DNA of 64,000 nucleotides from Lepisosteus oculatus. Its lineage: Eukaryota; Chordata; Actinopteri; Semionotiformes; Lepisosteidae. Every line of letters begins with the position of its first letter. The first letter of the stretch is position 1. The stretch is taken from the NCBI RefSeq assembly GCF_040954835.1, contig NC_090711.1, positions 12,147,001-12,211,000 on the forward strand, written 5' to 3'. Shown piece by piece: positions 24,290-33,623 of this stretch. The translations under genes and the position numbers were made by a program. A model generated the notes under the pieces. The model ran no database searches, was not told the DNA's origin, and worked only from the letters and a program-made list of their open reading frames with translations.

Positions 24290-24522
24290 GTTTCTCTGAT
24301 TGGCTGGGGCTGGGTGTGGCCAGGAAATACAACCTCTGCTGGGCCATTTCCATTGGTGGACCGAGGGCGCTCCGTCACCCGTCCGGACCTCGACGATTGG
24401 TCGAGCGGAATAGGGAGGTGAGAAATGATTGGCTGATGCCAGGGTACGGGGCGTGGCCAGGCCGTGATGCCGGGGCCCCAGTTGGCTCGCTCGCCGGGCG
24501 GGGGTTGGATTTGCTGGGGAAC
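24290..24522 (+). promoter_or_regulatory. peds1 CpG-rich promoter with four reverse CCAAT boxes
   Basis: The 230 nt before the peds1 ATG are GC- and CpG-rich without a TATA box. ATTGG (reverse CCAAT) occurs at 24299, 24352, 24396 and 24428, spaced 53, 44 and 32 nt, which is a typical arrangement for NF-Y-driven housekeeping promoters. The exact start site is not visible. Confidence 0.6.
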
Positions 24523-24664
24523 ATGGCGAGAGCAGGGAGCGGAGACGGGTTACAGAGTAATGGGATCCAAGAAGACCCTGAGCCGCGGGGACCGGGCAGG
24601 GGAGAATGTCGGTGGGGCCCGCAGCATGCAGGTGCCCGGGAGCTGGCGGAGCTGTACTCTCCAG
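24523..24664 (+). CDS. peds1: peds1 coding exon 1
   Basis: This exon encodes residues 1-47 plus one base. The start ATG (AACATGG) is chosen because the protein then begins MARAG and reaches [19 protein letters not shown], the conserved N-terminal block. The donor is CCAG|GTGAGA. The frame stays open far upstream, but that extension crosses the promoter and is rejected. Confidence 0.9.
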
Positions 24665-27600
24665 GTGAGATACCGGTGACAGCGGGCTAGCGGGCGTCAC
24701 ACCCACATGAGCAGCCTGCGATTGAATCCTGGTATTCACATTCACTTATACAAGAATGAATAGCTGCTACCCGACAGGCTCCGTGGAGTAGTATACTCAC
24801 CCGGAGCTGAGCATGTAAGGAAATGACATATATGTTGTCGATTCTCTGCAGTTGTTTATGTATATCACGGCAGGAAAGTCAGTGAAAATAATGAGGTTTA
24901 CCAGGTCCAGGTAATTGTTAAGATACAGTGTTAAATAAGAGAGGGTGTGTCGTAACCATGGGTGGGCAGCCGCGGTTCTGTATATAGTATCCGCACGTGA
25001 TGCGGTTGTTGTTATGTGAGTGAACAATGGCTTTATGGACGGGGCACAAATTCAGAGCATTGTTATAACAGTGTTAATAATAATAATAATAACTGCTTAC
25101 ACGTATATAGCGCTTTTCTGGACACTCCACTCAAAGCGCTTTACAGGTAATGGGGATCCCCTCCAACGCCACCAATGTGCAGCATCCACCTGGATGATAG
25201 CGTTAGTGCTTTCGATAAGTAGAGTCGTTTAACGATTTTATTTTCCAGTTAGACACTAGGACTGCTGGAAATGAAATGTGAGGTATCATTATTCCAACAA
25301 CTATTAAAAAATACAGGGTGTTGGATGATCTAAATATTTTCCTTAAGAAGTAACGCCACCAGCTGCCTTTTTAATGTTTAATTATATAGATGTCTATGTG
25401 AGTGCACAGTCCTTATGGGTCTTATTCAGAAGTTACTCGAGGACAGTCAGTCTGAATTGATGGCGATTTGTAATTGAGGGAGCTTCTAACTGCTTCATCC
25501 GATTCAGGGTCAAAACGGGGGGACTGGGGCCAATCTCAGCAACCATTGTGTGCAAAGCAGGATTCATCCTAGGAGGGGACGCCAGTCCATCACGATGCAG
25601 ACACAGACACGTACACACCAGGGTCAATTTTCCCTGAAGCCAATTAACCTATCAGAGTGTCTTTGGACTGTGGGAGGAAACAGGAGATAATAGATCCAGA
25701 AGCCAATATTTCTGTCCTCATAAGTTTCAGTGAGTCACGTACCAAACACATTGTTTTTATGCTATTGAGGCAGTTTTTAACTGCAAGGTCGAAAATATTT
25801 TCTTGCCCTAAAGTCATTTGATATCTAGAGAGAAGTGTCTCCCATGATGCCCTCCTTCTGTCCCAGTGGAGATTCTTGTCACTATGTGAGACTGTGAGCA
25901 CTGTGTTAACAAGCAAGTTCCTTAGCATTGTCAGATCAGTTCTTATTAACGTGGTTGGCAGAAACCTTTTCCTACTTAGTTACAGTGATATATGAAGTAA
26001 ACAAATACATTTGATGTTTTTTGTTGACTTTAATAATAGTGGAAGATGGTAAAAAACTGTGACAGTTTTGTATACATGTATACAAAAAAATACAATTTTA
26101 AAATTATAATGGAAAAAAACAAAACTACTGCAGTGCAAAATAATTGCATATTAATACTAGATAATACCACTAAACACTACAATGAATGCAGACTTAATAA
26201 TACAAATACATTTATTAAGTACTTTTTTAGCTTTTTATTTCCTGGAACAGATAGATCTAACTCTGGGACACTGTAATAAAGGGCCTGTTTTGGTTAAACA
26301 ACAGATACAAATTATCTGGAAATTCCAGTTTGATAAGTGCTGATGGTAGTCTGGTTAGTTAGTGAGCTCTGTGAGTAATGTTAGGCTACATGTTTTTTTT
26401 TGTGTTATTTATGATAACCCAGAGATTTCTGCTATGTCTCAGTTGGCAAGCCCTTCTCAAAACAGAACAGCAGTTCAAGATAATATAGACCCCTGGGTTC
26501 GAGCCCACATTGGTGTAGTGAAGCAGGTCTTACTGAAAATGTCTTGATGCCTGTGGTACTGTCATTTACTGTAGACCAAGGAATGCACTATTGCAGTACG
26601 TTTTCCAGAGAGAATGAGTTTCTTTGTCCTTTTATGCAGATTCATTTTTTTTCCAGGTTGCCTACAATTATTTGAATTCTTTTGAGAAAGTTATTTTTTT
26701 TCTTCATTACCCGTGGAGCCACTGCCAAGTATATAGACGTGATAAGCAGATGTGCCCACATTAAATAATCTAAAGATTTGTGTTTTTTCCCCATAGGAAC
26801 TCTTAAAATACATTATTCTTCGGTGGACTGCATCCAGGCAATTTGAAGTTAAATTACTGAGCATAAATTAACCCTGTACTAACCTTAGAGACTATTAGAC
26901 TGGTGTGACAGGAATGGTCAAAACTTTAATGTAAACATAAATGTCTAGAATGTTTAAGGATTTTGGTTTTAAGCCTGGTGATGAAGATGATGATAAAAGT
27001 TAGACTTGCTTGTTTGACTAAAGGACCTGTAAAAGAGGGGATTGCTTTGAATTGGACAGCAATTACTTTAGAAAATGATTTAAAGAGTATCAGATTGTAC
27101 ATGTTAATAGAAGTATCACCAATAAACTGTTGCGGATTTGGGAGATCATCAGTGTTGATAAGTTTTAAGCCAGGTTATGACATCCCTATGGAAGATTGCC
27201 AACTTCTTAAGATTAATGATGGAATAATGTTTCCTAAAACATTCAGATTATGTACAGTGCCTTGCAAAAGTATTCACCCCCCTGTCCCTGGACTTTTTCA
27301 CAATTTATTGTGTTACAGCATGGAACCATGATGTATTTAACTGAGAATTGTTTCCACTCATCGACACAAAGTCCTCTATAATGTCAAAGTGGGGGAAAAA
27401 ATCCAGACATTTGACAAAATTAAAAGTAAAAAACAGAAAATGTATTGAAATCATAAATATTCACCCCATCATTATTATAATATACTATAGTATATACTGT
27501 ACTATAGAATAATTTCCAGATGTGTCATAATACCTTCCATAAAACAATGGATTAAAGAACAAAAGCAAAACATTGACCATATTAGAAGTCCTTTTTGAAA

Positions 27601-30600
27601 ATGATAATTTAAGAAAACTTTTCCCTATTGGTCATTGTAGTAAAAGTGCCTGGAAAACAGATTGAATATAAAGAGGAAGTCTGGGCTCTAAACTGGTGTA
27701 ACAAGATCGAAAATGTGATTATCCATGTCTCTGACCTCATTTTACAAAACTTAAAAATATCAAAAACAGTGATAGATACGCTATATAGTCTCCAGTAGCT
27801 TGCAGTTTTTCTTTCACATTGTGCTTCACAGGTCAATGGTGTATTTGAACAAAATGGGATTAATTTCACACCACGACTCCTTCTGATGCCACAGCAGGTT
27901 CTGCCCCACCTCAGGGCATCGTATTACTAGAGCGAATGAAAAAAATCAACTCGGAGAATCGGCTCCTTCCTGCTGGTACTCTGGAGCCTAAGCGCAGAAG
28001 CCAGACTAGAGTGATATGTCTGAGAGCAGACTATAGGGAACACTTACTTATTATTTATTTCACCACGTGTTCTCCTGTATATGTAACATCCAATGTTTGT
28101 GCTTTACTACATAGGACCATAAGAACACCTTGGTCTGTTAAAGGAAACTGTCCTCAGAAACATTTGTACTGGTTGCCGAGGTCCAGTGTAGTAAATGACG
28201 GGGGTATGGGATGTTGAAACTGGAGCAGAAGTGAAGTAAGACCACAGTAAATTCACCTCCAGTCCGCATCAAGAATGGCCATTAACAGATGAGAGCTACA
28301 AAAGAAAACGAAATAAAGTTGCTTTTAATGGAGATTTAAGAAAAGAAGAATTTCCATTGAATCTGTCTGCTGGTTCCCATCGTTCTGTTGTGTAGAGTAC
28401 GCCATGGACACCAGTCTCCCGTGTTTCCAATTTAACTGAGGGCTGTTTGGAAACCGGTTTGTGTGTGGAAACTCCCTCCCCTGACAGGAAAAGCTGGTTG
28501 ACTGCCTCTTCTGCCTCCCTTCCAGGCAAGCGGTGTCAGGAGTGGATCAGCGTCGTCCTCTGCTTCTCTCTCATGGCCTTCAATTTCTGCCACCTCCTTG
28601 CCAACTTCCACCTGGGGCACACCTCTCTCATCCTGCTGGGAATAGGTAGGACCAACATTCGGCGCTGCCGCCGGCTCTCTGCGTGCGGACGCTGGCGGTC
28701 TCCGCCGCGGCGTGAGGGAGTGGGGGGTGCCATCGGCGCTCGACGGCCTCGCGGCAGCAGGATCGGGTCCCCCCGGGGGGCGCTCGTCGCGTGCACACAG
28801 ACAAACGAGAAGCACGGCTCGCCTGCGGGTGCGAATGGGCAGACACTTGAGATGAGCAGGGCGTCGGTACGATTCCCGGCTAACAGGTTTGCCCACCTTC
28901 CCCGAAGACGGCTGCATTCACAGCTGGTTCAAAGAAGACCACTACACGCCAAAACGCCTTTCTAAGACATAAACACAGCGGCGCGACTCGCTTTGCACAA
29001 CTTCCCAGTTTGACTTTATTTGCAATATTTATAAATGTTGTTTATAGAATTTATTATAGTTACACCTGAAGAAGGCTCCACGGCCGAAACGTTGTGTTTT
29101 CTCTCTTCTTTTTTTCAGCATGGAATAAACCTATTACTTGTTCCTTATTATAGTTAGTTACCTCAAGTAACTGAGTGACATTTGCTTTCTTATTTTCTAA
29201 GTGGGAGATTTTAAGTCCTAGGAAAATTTGGTTCATATAGTGTTTTATAGCTCTTTTTAAACAGAGGTCAACAGATTGTAGGCTAATCTAGAAGAATGTT
29301 GACCAGACTTTGCTGGTGGTTTACAGTGGCAGACGTTTCCATTAATCTTTTACTTTGAGAGGGCTGAGTACAGTCATTCGTGAAGTGTTGCTTGGAAGTC
29401 TGTGCTCGTGTTGTTTGGTTGTTTGCTTTTCCATTAAATTATTATTTTCTTTCTTTTCTCCATTATAGTTCTTCCAGTATAGGCCTTTGGAGTGCAGAAA
29501 TCAGTTTTAAGCAAAAGGTTCACTAAATGCATTATTGAACAAAAGAGTGTATTTATGGATGGAGAATTAAGACTAAGAGATTAAAAGAAATAAAACTTAA
29601 GTACGGGACAGTATTTATAGATGGCACAGTTACTGATGAGTTCAGACTCTGGAAAGTCACAGTTTCTCTGGTTAAAGTGCGTTTTTACCCAGTTTTTACC
29701 CAGTCTTAGCCAGTTTATCTTGGGAGGGTAACAGCAGTCTGACTTGTTTTGCAGCCGACAAAGGAGAGTATCTGTGGGCTCAGGAACCTGTGATCCGTGC
29801 ATGTCACTCTCATTACTTGTGAATGAAGGAGCATCACTTCAACCTGTTGACCTGGTTTGTTTGGTTCAGTTGCAGGAATTCTGACAGCTGACTTTGCCTC
29901 TGGTCTGGTGCACTGGGGGGCCGACACCTGGGGGTCTGTGGACTTGCCGATATTTGGAAAGGTGGGGAAGCTTCGACTCTGAAAATGATCCATGTGTCTT
30001 AAATATGAGACACTGGCTACAATGTCTCCTGCTGTAACTGCCCATCTGATATAGAAGTGTTAAGTTTTGTGCTCAGTATGGTCACCGTCGTTCGTACAAT
30101 GAAGTTCATAGGTGGAGCACAATGTGAATGCTGTGGTCAAATAATTTTCTCCCCCAGCATCAGAAACCTTCAAAACTTGCCTCCTTCGGAGTTGAAATCT
30201 GATGGGTGTCCTGGAGGCTTGAAGTTGGATTGTCTATTTTGAAGCTGGCCTGGACCACATCAAATCTGAGCAGCTAAAGCTGACATGATAGGGGGTAGGA
30301 AGAACCTATTGAGCAATGTGGTTGTAAACAAAAAAACATGAAATGTCAGCTGAGCACTTGAAGACCATCTGACTGTGAATCATCTGTGGTAATTCTGGTC
30401 TGTATTGTGTTTCGAATCCGTACAAAAGTTGAACAAACGTTTCTGCAGTAGGTACAGCAGAAAAAGAGATACTTGTATAAAATTATGATCATGGTAAATT
30501 CTGTGTAGATTTTTTATATGATGATAGCATTAATCATTGTAATTGCTTCTCTTTTTGTAATACATGATCTTATGGGGATGGCAGCAGATGCAGGGCTCTC

Positions 30601-33600
30601 CTGGTTTGTCTAAATATAATGGTAGTTATTGAAAACAATTTGGAAAAATGAAACAGATCAATAATTGAACGGTGCCAGATTCACCTTGAGATATTTGAAA
30701 GCAGTGCTTTTTCTGCAATTCCTTTGGTTATAAATAAAAACTTGAACAGTCCGCAACCCTCCAGCAGTTCCCGAGTCCGACCCCCCTCCCCCCCCCGACT
30801 CCTGACTCTCTCCCGCTGGGATTTCCCCAGGCTTTCATCCGGCCTTTCCGGGAGCACCACATCGACCCCACCGCCATCACACGCCACGACTTCATCGAGA
30901 CCAACGGTGACAACTGCATGCTGACCCTGGTGCCGCTGGCCAACATGGCCTACAAGTTCGTCACCCTGCCCCCAGGTGAGCGCCCTGTGAGCTCAGAATG
31001 GGCAGAGCAGGCGCGTAACGGTGTTCACAAAACAACTGGATGAGATTACAGCTAGTCCTCGACTTGCTTTCGGAAGTCCATTTAGAAAATCGCGATCACG
31101 TGTATCGCGATACTACTCGAACCATACACATGCGTAAAGAATTAACATGGATAAATGCTACATTGTGTAATACAGCTTTGTTATTTTTATTCACTAATTT
31201 TTACTGTTTACTCATGGTAAAATAATACTATGTAGATATTATAAAATGAAATATACTAAAAGTAATCAATAATGAAAAATGAATAAAAAGTGCTGCTTTG
31301 CACTTACCGTTAATGTAGTCAGCTGAATGCATACTGGGCCTGAACACTCACTGTATTGCTTGCTAACCACCAAAACAATAACATGTGGCAGCACGGTGTC
31401 GCGCAGGCTGATGATGTCATCAATGTTAGACATTACGACCAAAAGCCGGCACACAAAAATAATATACAGTCCTGTACAGTAATACGATTAAGGGAACGGC
31501 CGTCGTAAATGCAAGTGGTCGTTAGTCGCATACTTTGTAAGTCGAGGACTACCTCCAATTCCTATAATAATTTGTTACGCTTATATAGTGCTGTTCTGGA
31601 CACTCCATTCAAAAGTGCTTTACAGGTAATGGGGTCTCCCCTCGACCACCACCAGTGTGCAGCCCCACCTGGATGATGCGACGGCAGCTATAGTGCACCA
31701 GTAGTCTCACCACACACCAGCTATCGGTTGGGAGGAGAACATAGTGATGAAGCCAGTTCATAAATAGGGATTATTAGGAGGCCATGATTGGTAAAGGCCA
31801 ATGGGAAATGTGGCCAGGACACATTTCCCACTCGTTCGGCTGAGCTCTGGCTCAGCTCATTGATCCAAGGATTTCTATGCCAGCAGCCATATCATCCAGC
31901 AACTCACAACTGGCAACCCACTGTGTAGGTGTGAGTCTAGCCAGTACCTGGAGGGGTGACTCCTGGGAAAAACTAAGGTTGCTGCTGGAAGAGGTGTTAG
32001 TGGGGCCAGCAGGGGCGCACACCCCGCGGTCTGTTTGGGTCCTAATGCCCCAGTATACTGACGGGGACTTTATACTGTAAAAAGATGCCGTCCTTCGGAT
32101 GAGAAGTAAAACCGAGGTCCTGACTCTCTCTCTAGTCATTAAAAATCCCAGGGTGTTTCTCGAAAAGAGTAGGGGTGGCACCCCGGCGTCCTGGCCAAAT
32201 TTTCCCCTCTGGTCTTGACCAGTTCATTTGTACAAACGTGCCTGAGGTATGCTTTCAGCCCCACTGGAAGGCACGTCTTCACTGATGATATTTGGCCCCT
32301 TGGCATCGTGCCTTTAAAACAGTCTTTAGAAACAGACGACCATTACAATGAAACAGATGAGCAAGGCAGCCTGCACGATTTGGTCATTTCAACTAGGCCT
32401 TTCAGCTGTCATATTAATGTTTTTTTCCAAATTTCCAACCCGTGCTGCTTCTTACACGGGATATTTAAGTCCATGCTTATTGGGACGTTGTATTAAGGGT
32501 CCAGTAATGAAATTGTAACAAAGCAGGACAGAAACGGACTTGTTATCGTGAAAGTCACAACCTAGACATGGAGGGCTGTAGGTCACAGTGGGTCACGTTA
32601 TGTGAGCTGAAATTCTGGGCTGTATCCATCTTTTTTTTATTTTCCGCGGTCTTCTGTTTATTCCCCGTGCCTGCAGCGGAACTGTACCGCAGCTACCCCT
32701 GGGACTGCTACGTGTTTGCCCTGGCCATCTTCGTCACCATGACCAACCAGATCCACAAGTGGTCGCACTCGTACTTCGGCCTGCCGCGCTGGGTCACCCT
32801 GCTGCAGGACCTGCACGTCATCCTGCCCCGCAAGCACCACCGCATCCACCACGTCTCCCCGCACGAGACCTACTTCTGCATCACCACAGGTCAGCCCCCC
32901 CCGGGCGGCGGGAGAGCCCCGAAACGGCAGGGCTCCCCCACCCCTGTGGCGCGATCTGATGCAGGTTTTGTGTTGGAGCTAGACGGGTTCTTGCACCAGT
33001 GTTCCTGGGGCGAAGAAGATGTTTGTTTTATTTTAATCCGCCCCGCCCGTTTTAATCAAACTCGAGTGGGACGGTTGGTGCAGTGGTTAGCTTTGGCGCC
33101 TCTCAGGACCCTGAGTTCAGCATGCTGGCTGTGCGGAGTTTGCAAGTTCTCTCCACTTTTGTGTGGGTTTCCTCCGGGTACTCTGCTTTCTTTCCACAGT
33201 CGAAAGACATGCTGGTAGGTTAACTGGCTTCTGAGAAAATTGGTGCTGGTATGAGGGTGTGTGTGTGTGTCTGTGGCCTGCGATGGACTGGTGTCCGGCC
33301 CAGGGTGTACCCTGCCTCTTGCCCGGTGTTTGTCGGGATAGGCTCCGGCTTCGGCTCCTCTGCGGCCCTGTGTGAGATGAAGTGTTGAGAAAATGGATGG
33401 ATGGACAGATGAAGCAGATGCCCTGAAACAGGTCTCCGAGGTTTCCTGAAAATGTTCTCTTTCTCACCGTGTTCTCCTCTCTGCTCCACGTAATTCCACA
33501 GGCTGGCTGAATTATCCCCTGGAGAGGCTGGGATTTTGGCGGGCGCTGGAAGACTTGATCCAGGGGCTGACCGGAGAGAAGCCGCGGGCTGACGACATGA

Positions 33601-33623
33601 AGTGGGCTCAGAAAACCAAGTAA
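24523..33623 (+). CDS. peds1: Plasmanylethanolamine desaturase (PEDS1/TMEM189), six coding exons
   Basis: The enzyme introduces the vinyl-ether double bond that turns plasmanyl- into plasmenyl-ethanolamine (plasmalogen) in the ER membrane. Exons 24523-24664, 28526-28645, 29876-29961, 30831-30975, 32677-32889 and 33502-33623 join in frame to 275 codons plus TAA (human about 270). All junctions are GT-AG. Histidine motifs expected of this desaturase family are present: H100 in the LVHWGADTW block, H125-H126, H135, H191 and H195, H211, H218-H219, H222-H223 and H227. Hydrophobic segments lie near 55-73, 80-98 and 174-190. The N-terminus diverges from human up to about residue 29 and then aligns closely. 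It is divergent from cebpb and tandem with ube2v1, as in human. Confidence 0.95.
25075..25205 (-). repeat. 5S-headed SINE, 3' end fragment
   Basis: TATAGCGCTTTTCTGGACACTCC followed by AAAGCGCTTTACAGGTAATG is the reverse complement of the 3' end of the full 5S-headed SINE at 53.4 kb, preceded by an AAT microsatellite. It lies in peds1 intron 1. Confidence 0.7.
25500..25682 (-). repeat. tRNA-headed SINE, copy 8 (head missing)
   Basis: Reverse-strand body of the family, ending at GTCTTTGGACTGTGGGAGG. The tRNA-like head is missing and the tail is worn. It lies in peds1 intron 1. Confidence 0.7.
26430..26560 (+). repeat. Possible tRNA-like SINE head
   Basis: TGTCTCAGTTGG (26435) fits an A box and GGTTCGAGCCC (26496) a B box at about 50 nt spacing. 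No cloverleaf can be drawn and no 3' tail is recognised, so this is not called a tRNA gene. Confidence 0.3.
27255..27468 (+). mobile_element. Tc1-like DNA transposon, terminal fragment
   Basis: A TA dinucleotide is followed by CAGTGCCTTGCAAAAGTATT and then CACCCCC, the terminal inverted repeat of a common fish Tc1 family. About 210 bp of the terminal region follow. I do not find the opposite end or any transposase reading frame, so this is a non-autonomous remnant in peds1 intron 1. Confidence 0.7.
28526..28645 (+). CDS. peds1: peds1 coding exon 2
   Basis: Acceptor CTTCCAG|GC, donor ATAG|GTAGG; it enters and leaves in phase 1. It encodes GKRCQEW and most of the first two hydrophobic segments (residues 48-87). 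The intron beyond it is strongly GC-rich for about 200 nt. Confidence 0.9.
   Translation, partial: ASGVRSGSASSSASLSWPSISATSLPTSTWGTPLSSCWE
29063..29145 (+). repeat. Dispersed repeat with intact hammerhead-like core
   Basis: CTGAAGA (29066-29072), a GGC/GCC stem (29074-29076 with 29083-29085) and GAAAC (29086-29090) are in the order of a hammerhead ribozyme core. A pyrimidine-rich stretch and CAGCATGGAATAAACC follow. An extra A separates CTGAAGA from the stem, so the fit is not perfect. Penelope-like retroelements are known to carry minimal hammerheads; membership is inference. It lies in peds1 intron 2. Confidence 0.55.
29876..29961 (+). CDS. peds1: peds1 coding exon 3
   Basis: Acceptor TTGCAG|GA, donor GGAAAG|GTGGGG; it enters in phase 1 and leaves in phase 0. 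It encodes [19 protein letters not shown] and SVDLPIFGK, with the first conserved histidine (H100). Confidence 0.9.
30831..30975 (+). CDS. peds1: peds1 coding exon 4
   Basis: Acceptor TTCCCCAG|GC after a C-rich tract, donor CCAG|GTGAGC; phase 0 in, phase 1 out. It encodes [20 protein letters not shown] and FIETNGDNC, carrying H125, H126 and H135 of the metal-binding set. Confidence 0.9.
31053..31551. mobile_element. MITE with TA-flanked terminal inverted repeats
   Basis: TAGTCCTCGACTT at 31053-31065 is mirrored by AAGTCGAGGACTA at 31539-31551, giving 11-bp inverted repeats bounded by TA, as expected for Tc1/mariner or pogo-type elements. The roughly 500-bp interior has no transposase frame. 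It sits in peds1 intron 4. Confidence 0.7.
31561..31830 (-). repeat. 5S-headed SINE, 3' half
   Basis: Reverse complement of the 3' half of the full copy at 53.25-53.48 kb, including CACACACCAGCTAT, GGAGGCCATGATTGGTAA and the terminal TATAGTGCTGTTCTGGACAC. It faces the 5' half at 31,877-32,205 and the two halves together amount to about one element. Confidence 0.8.
31877..32205 (+). repeat. 5S-headed SINE, 5' half
   Basis: GCCAGCAGCCATATCATCC and GCCAGTACCTGGAGGGGTGA resemble 5S rRNA, including the internal promoter region (TACCTGGATGGGAGACC in the better copy at 52.9 kb). The body follows up to CTGGCCAAATTTTCCCC, where similarity stops. It lies in peds1 intron 4. Confidence 0.8.
32677..32889 (+). 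CDS. peds1: peds1 coding exon 5
   Basis: Acceptor GCCTGCAG|CG, donor CCACAG|GTCAGC; phase 1 in and out. This is the catalytic core exon: [36 protein letters not shown] and FCITTG, with most of the conserved histidines (H191-H227). Its phase-1 donor is the one used for the human Kua-UEV fusion. Confidence 0.93.
33066..33410 (+). repeat. tRNA-headed SINE, copy 9
   Basis: Near full-length: GTGGGACGGTTGGTGCAGTG head, family body with a GT run, and ATGGATGGATGGAC tail, ending about 90 nt before peds1 exon 6. Confidence 0.85.
33502..33623 (+). CDS. peds1: peds1 coding exon 6
   Basis: Acceptor TTCCACAG|GC. It encodes [29 protein letters not shown] and [11 protein letters not shown], followed by TAA at 33621-33623. 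This C-terminal block is nearly the same as in human PEDS1. Confidence 0.93.

Larger units (their letters stand above)
21300..24290. other. Divergent cebpb/peds1 intergenic region
   Basis: About 3 kb separates the two divergent promoters. No exon is recognisable. It contains a perfect C/EBP palindrome at 21818-21827, several AT-rich unique stretches, and one SINE at 23.04-23.37 kb. The unique parts are where cebpb enhancers would be expected, but I cannot show conservation from one sequence. Confidence 0.5.

Noticed and set aside
24187-24522. 112-codon upstream extension of peds1 exon 1
   Set aside because: It runs through the CCAAT-box promoter and has no resemblance to PEDS1; the ATG at 24523 gives the normal length.
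28432-28965. Long open frames on both strands around peds1 exon 2
   Set aside because: They come from the GC-rich intron beside exon 2; only the 28526-28645 part matches PEDS1.
32568-33218. 216-codon frame as a separate gene
   Set aside because: It is peds1 exon 5 plus read-through of both neighbouring introns and a SINE; canonical splice sites define the exon.
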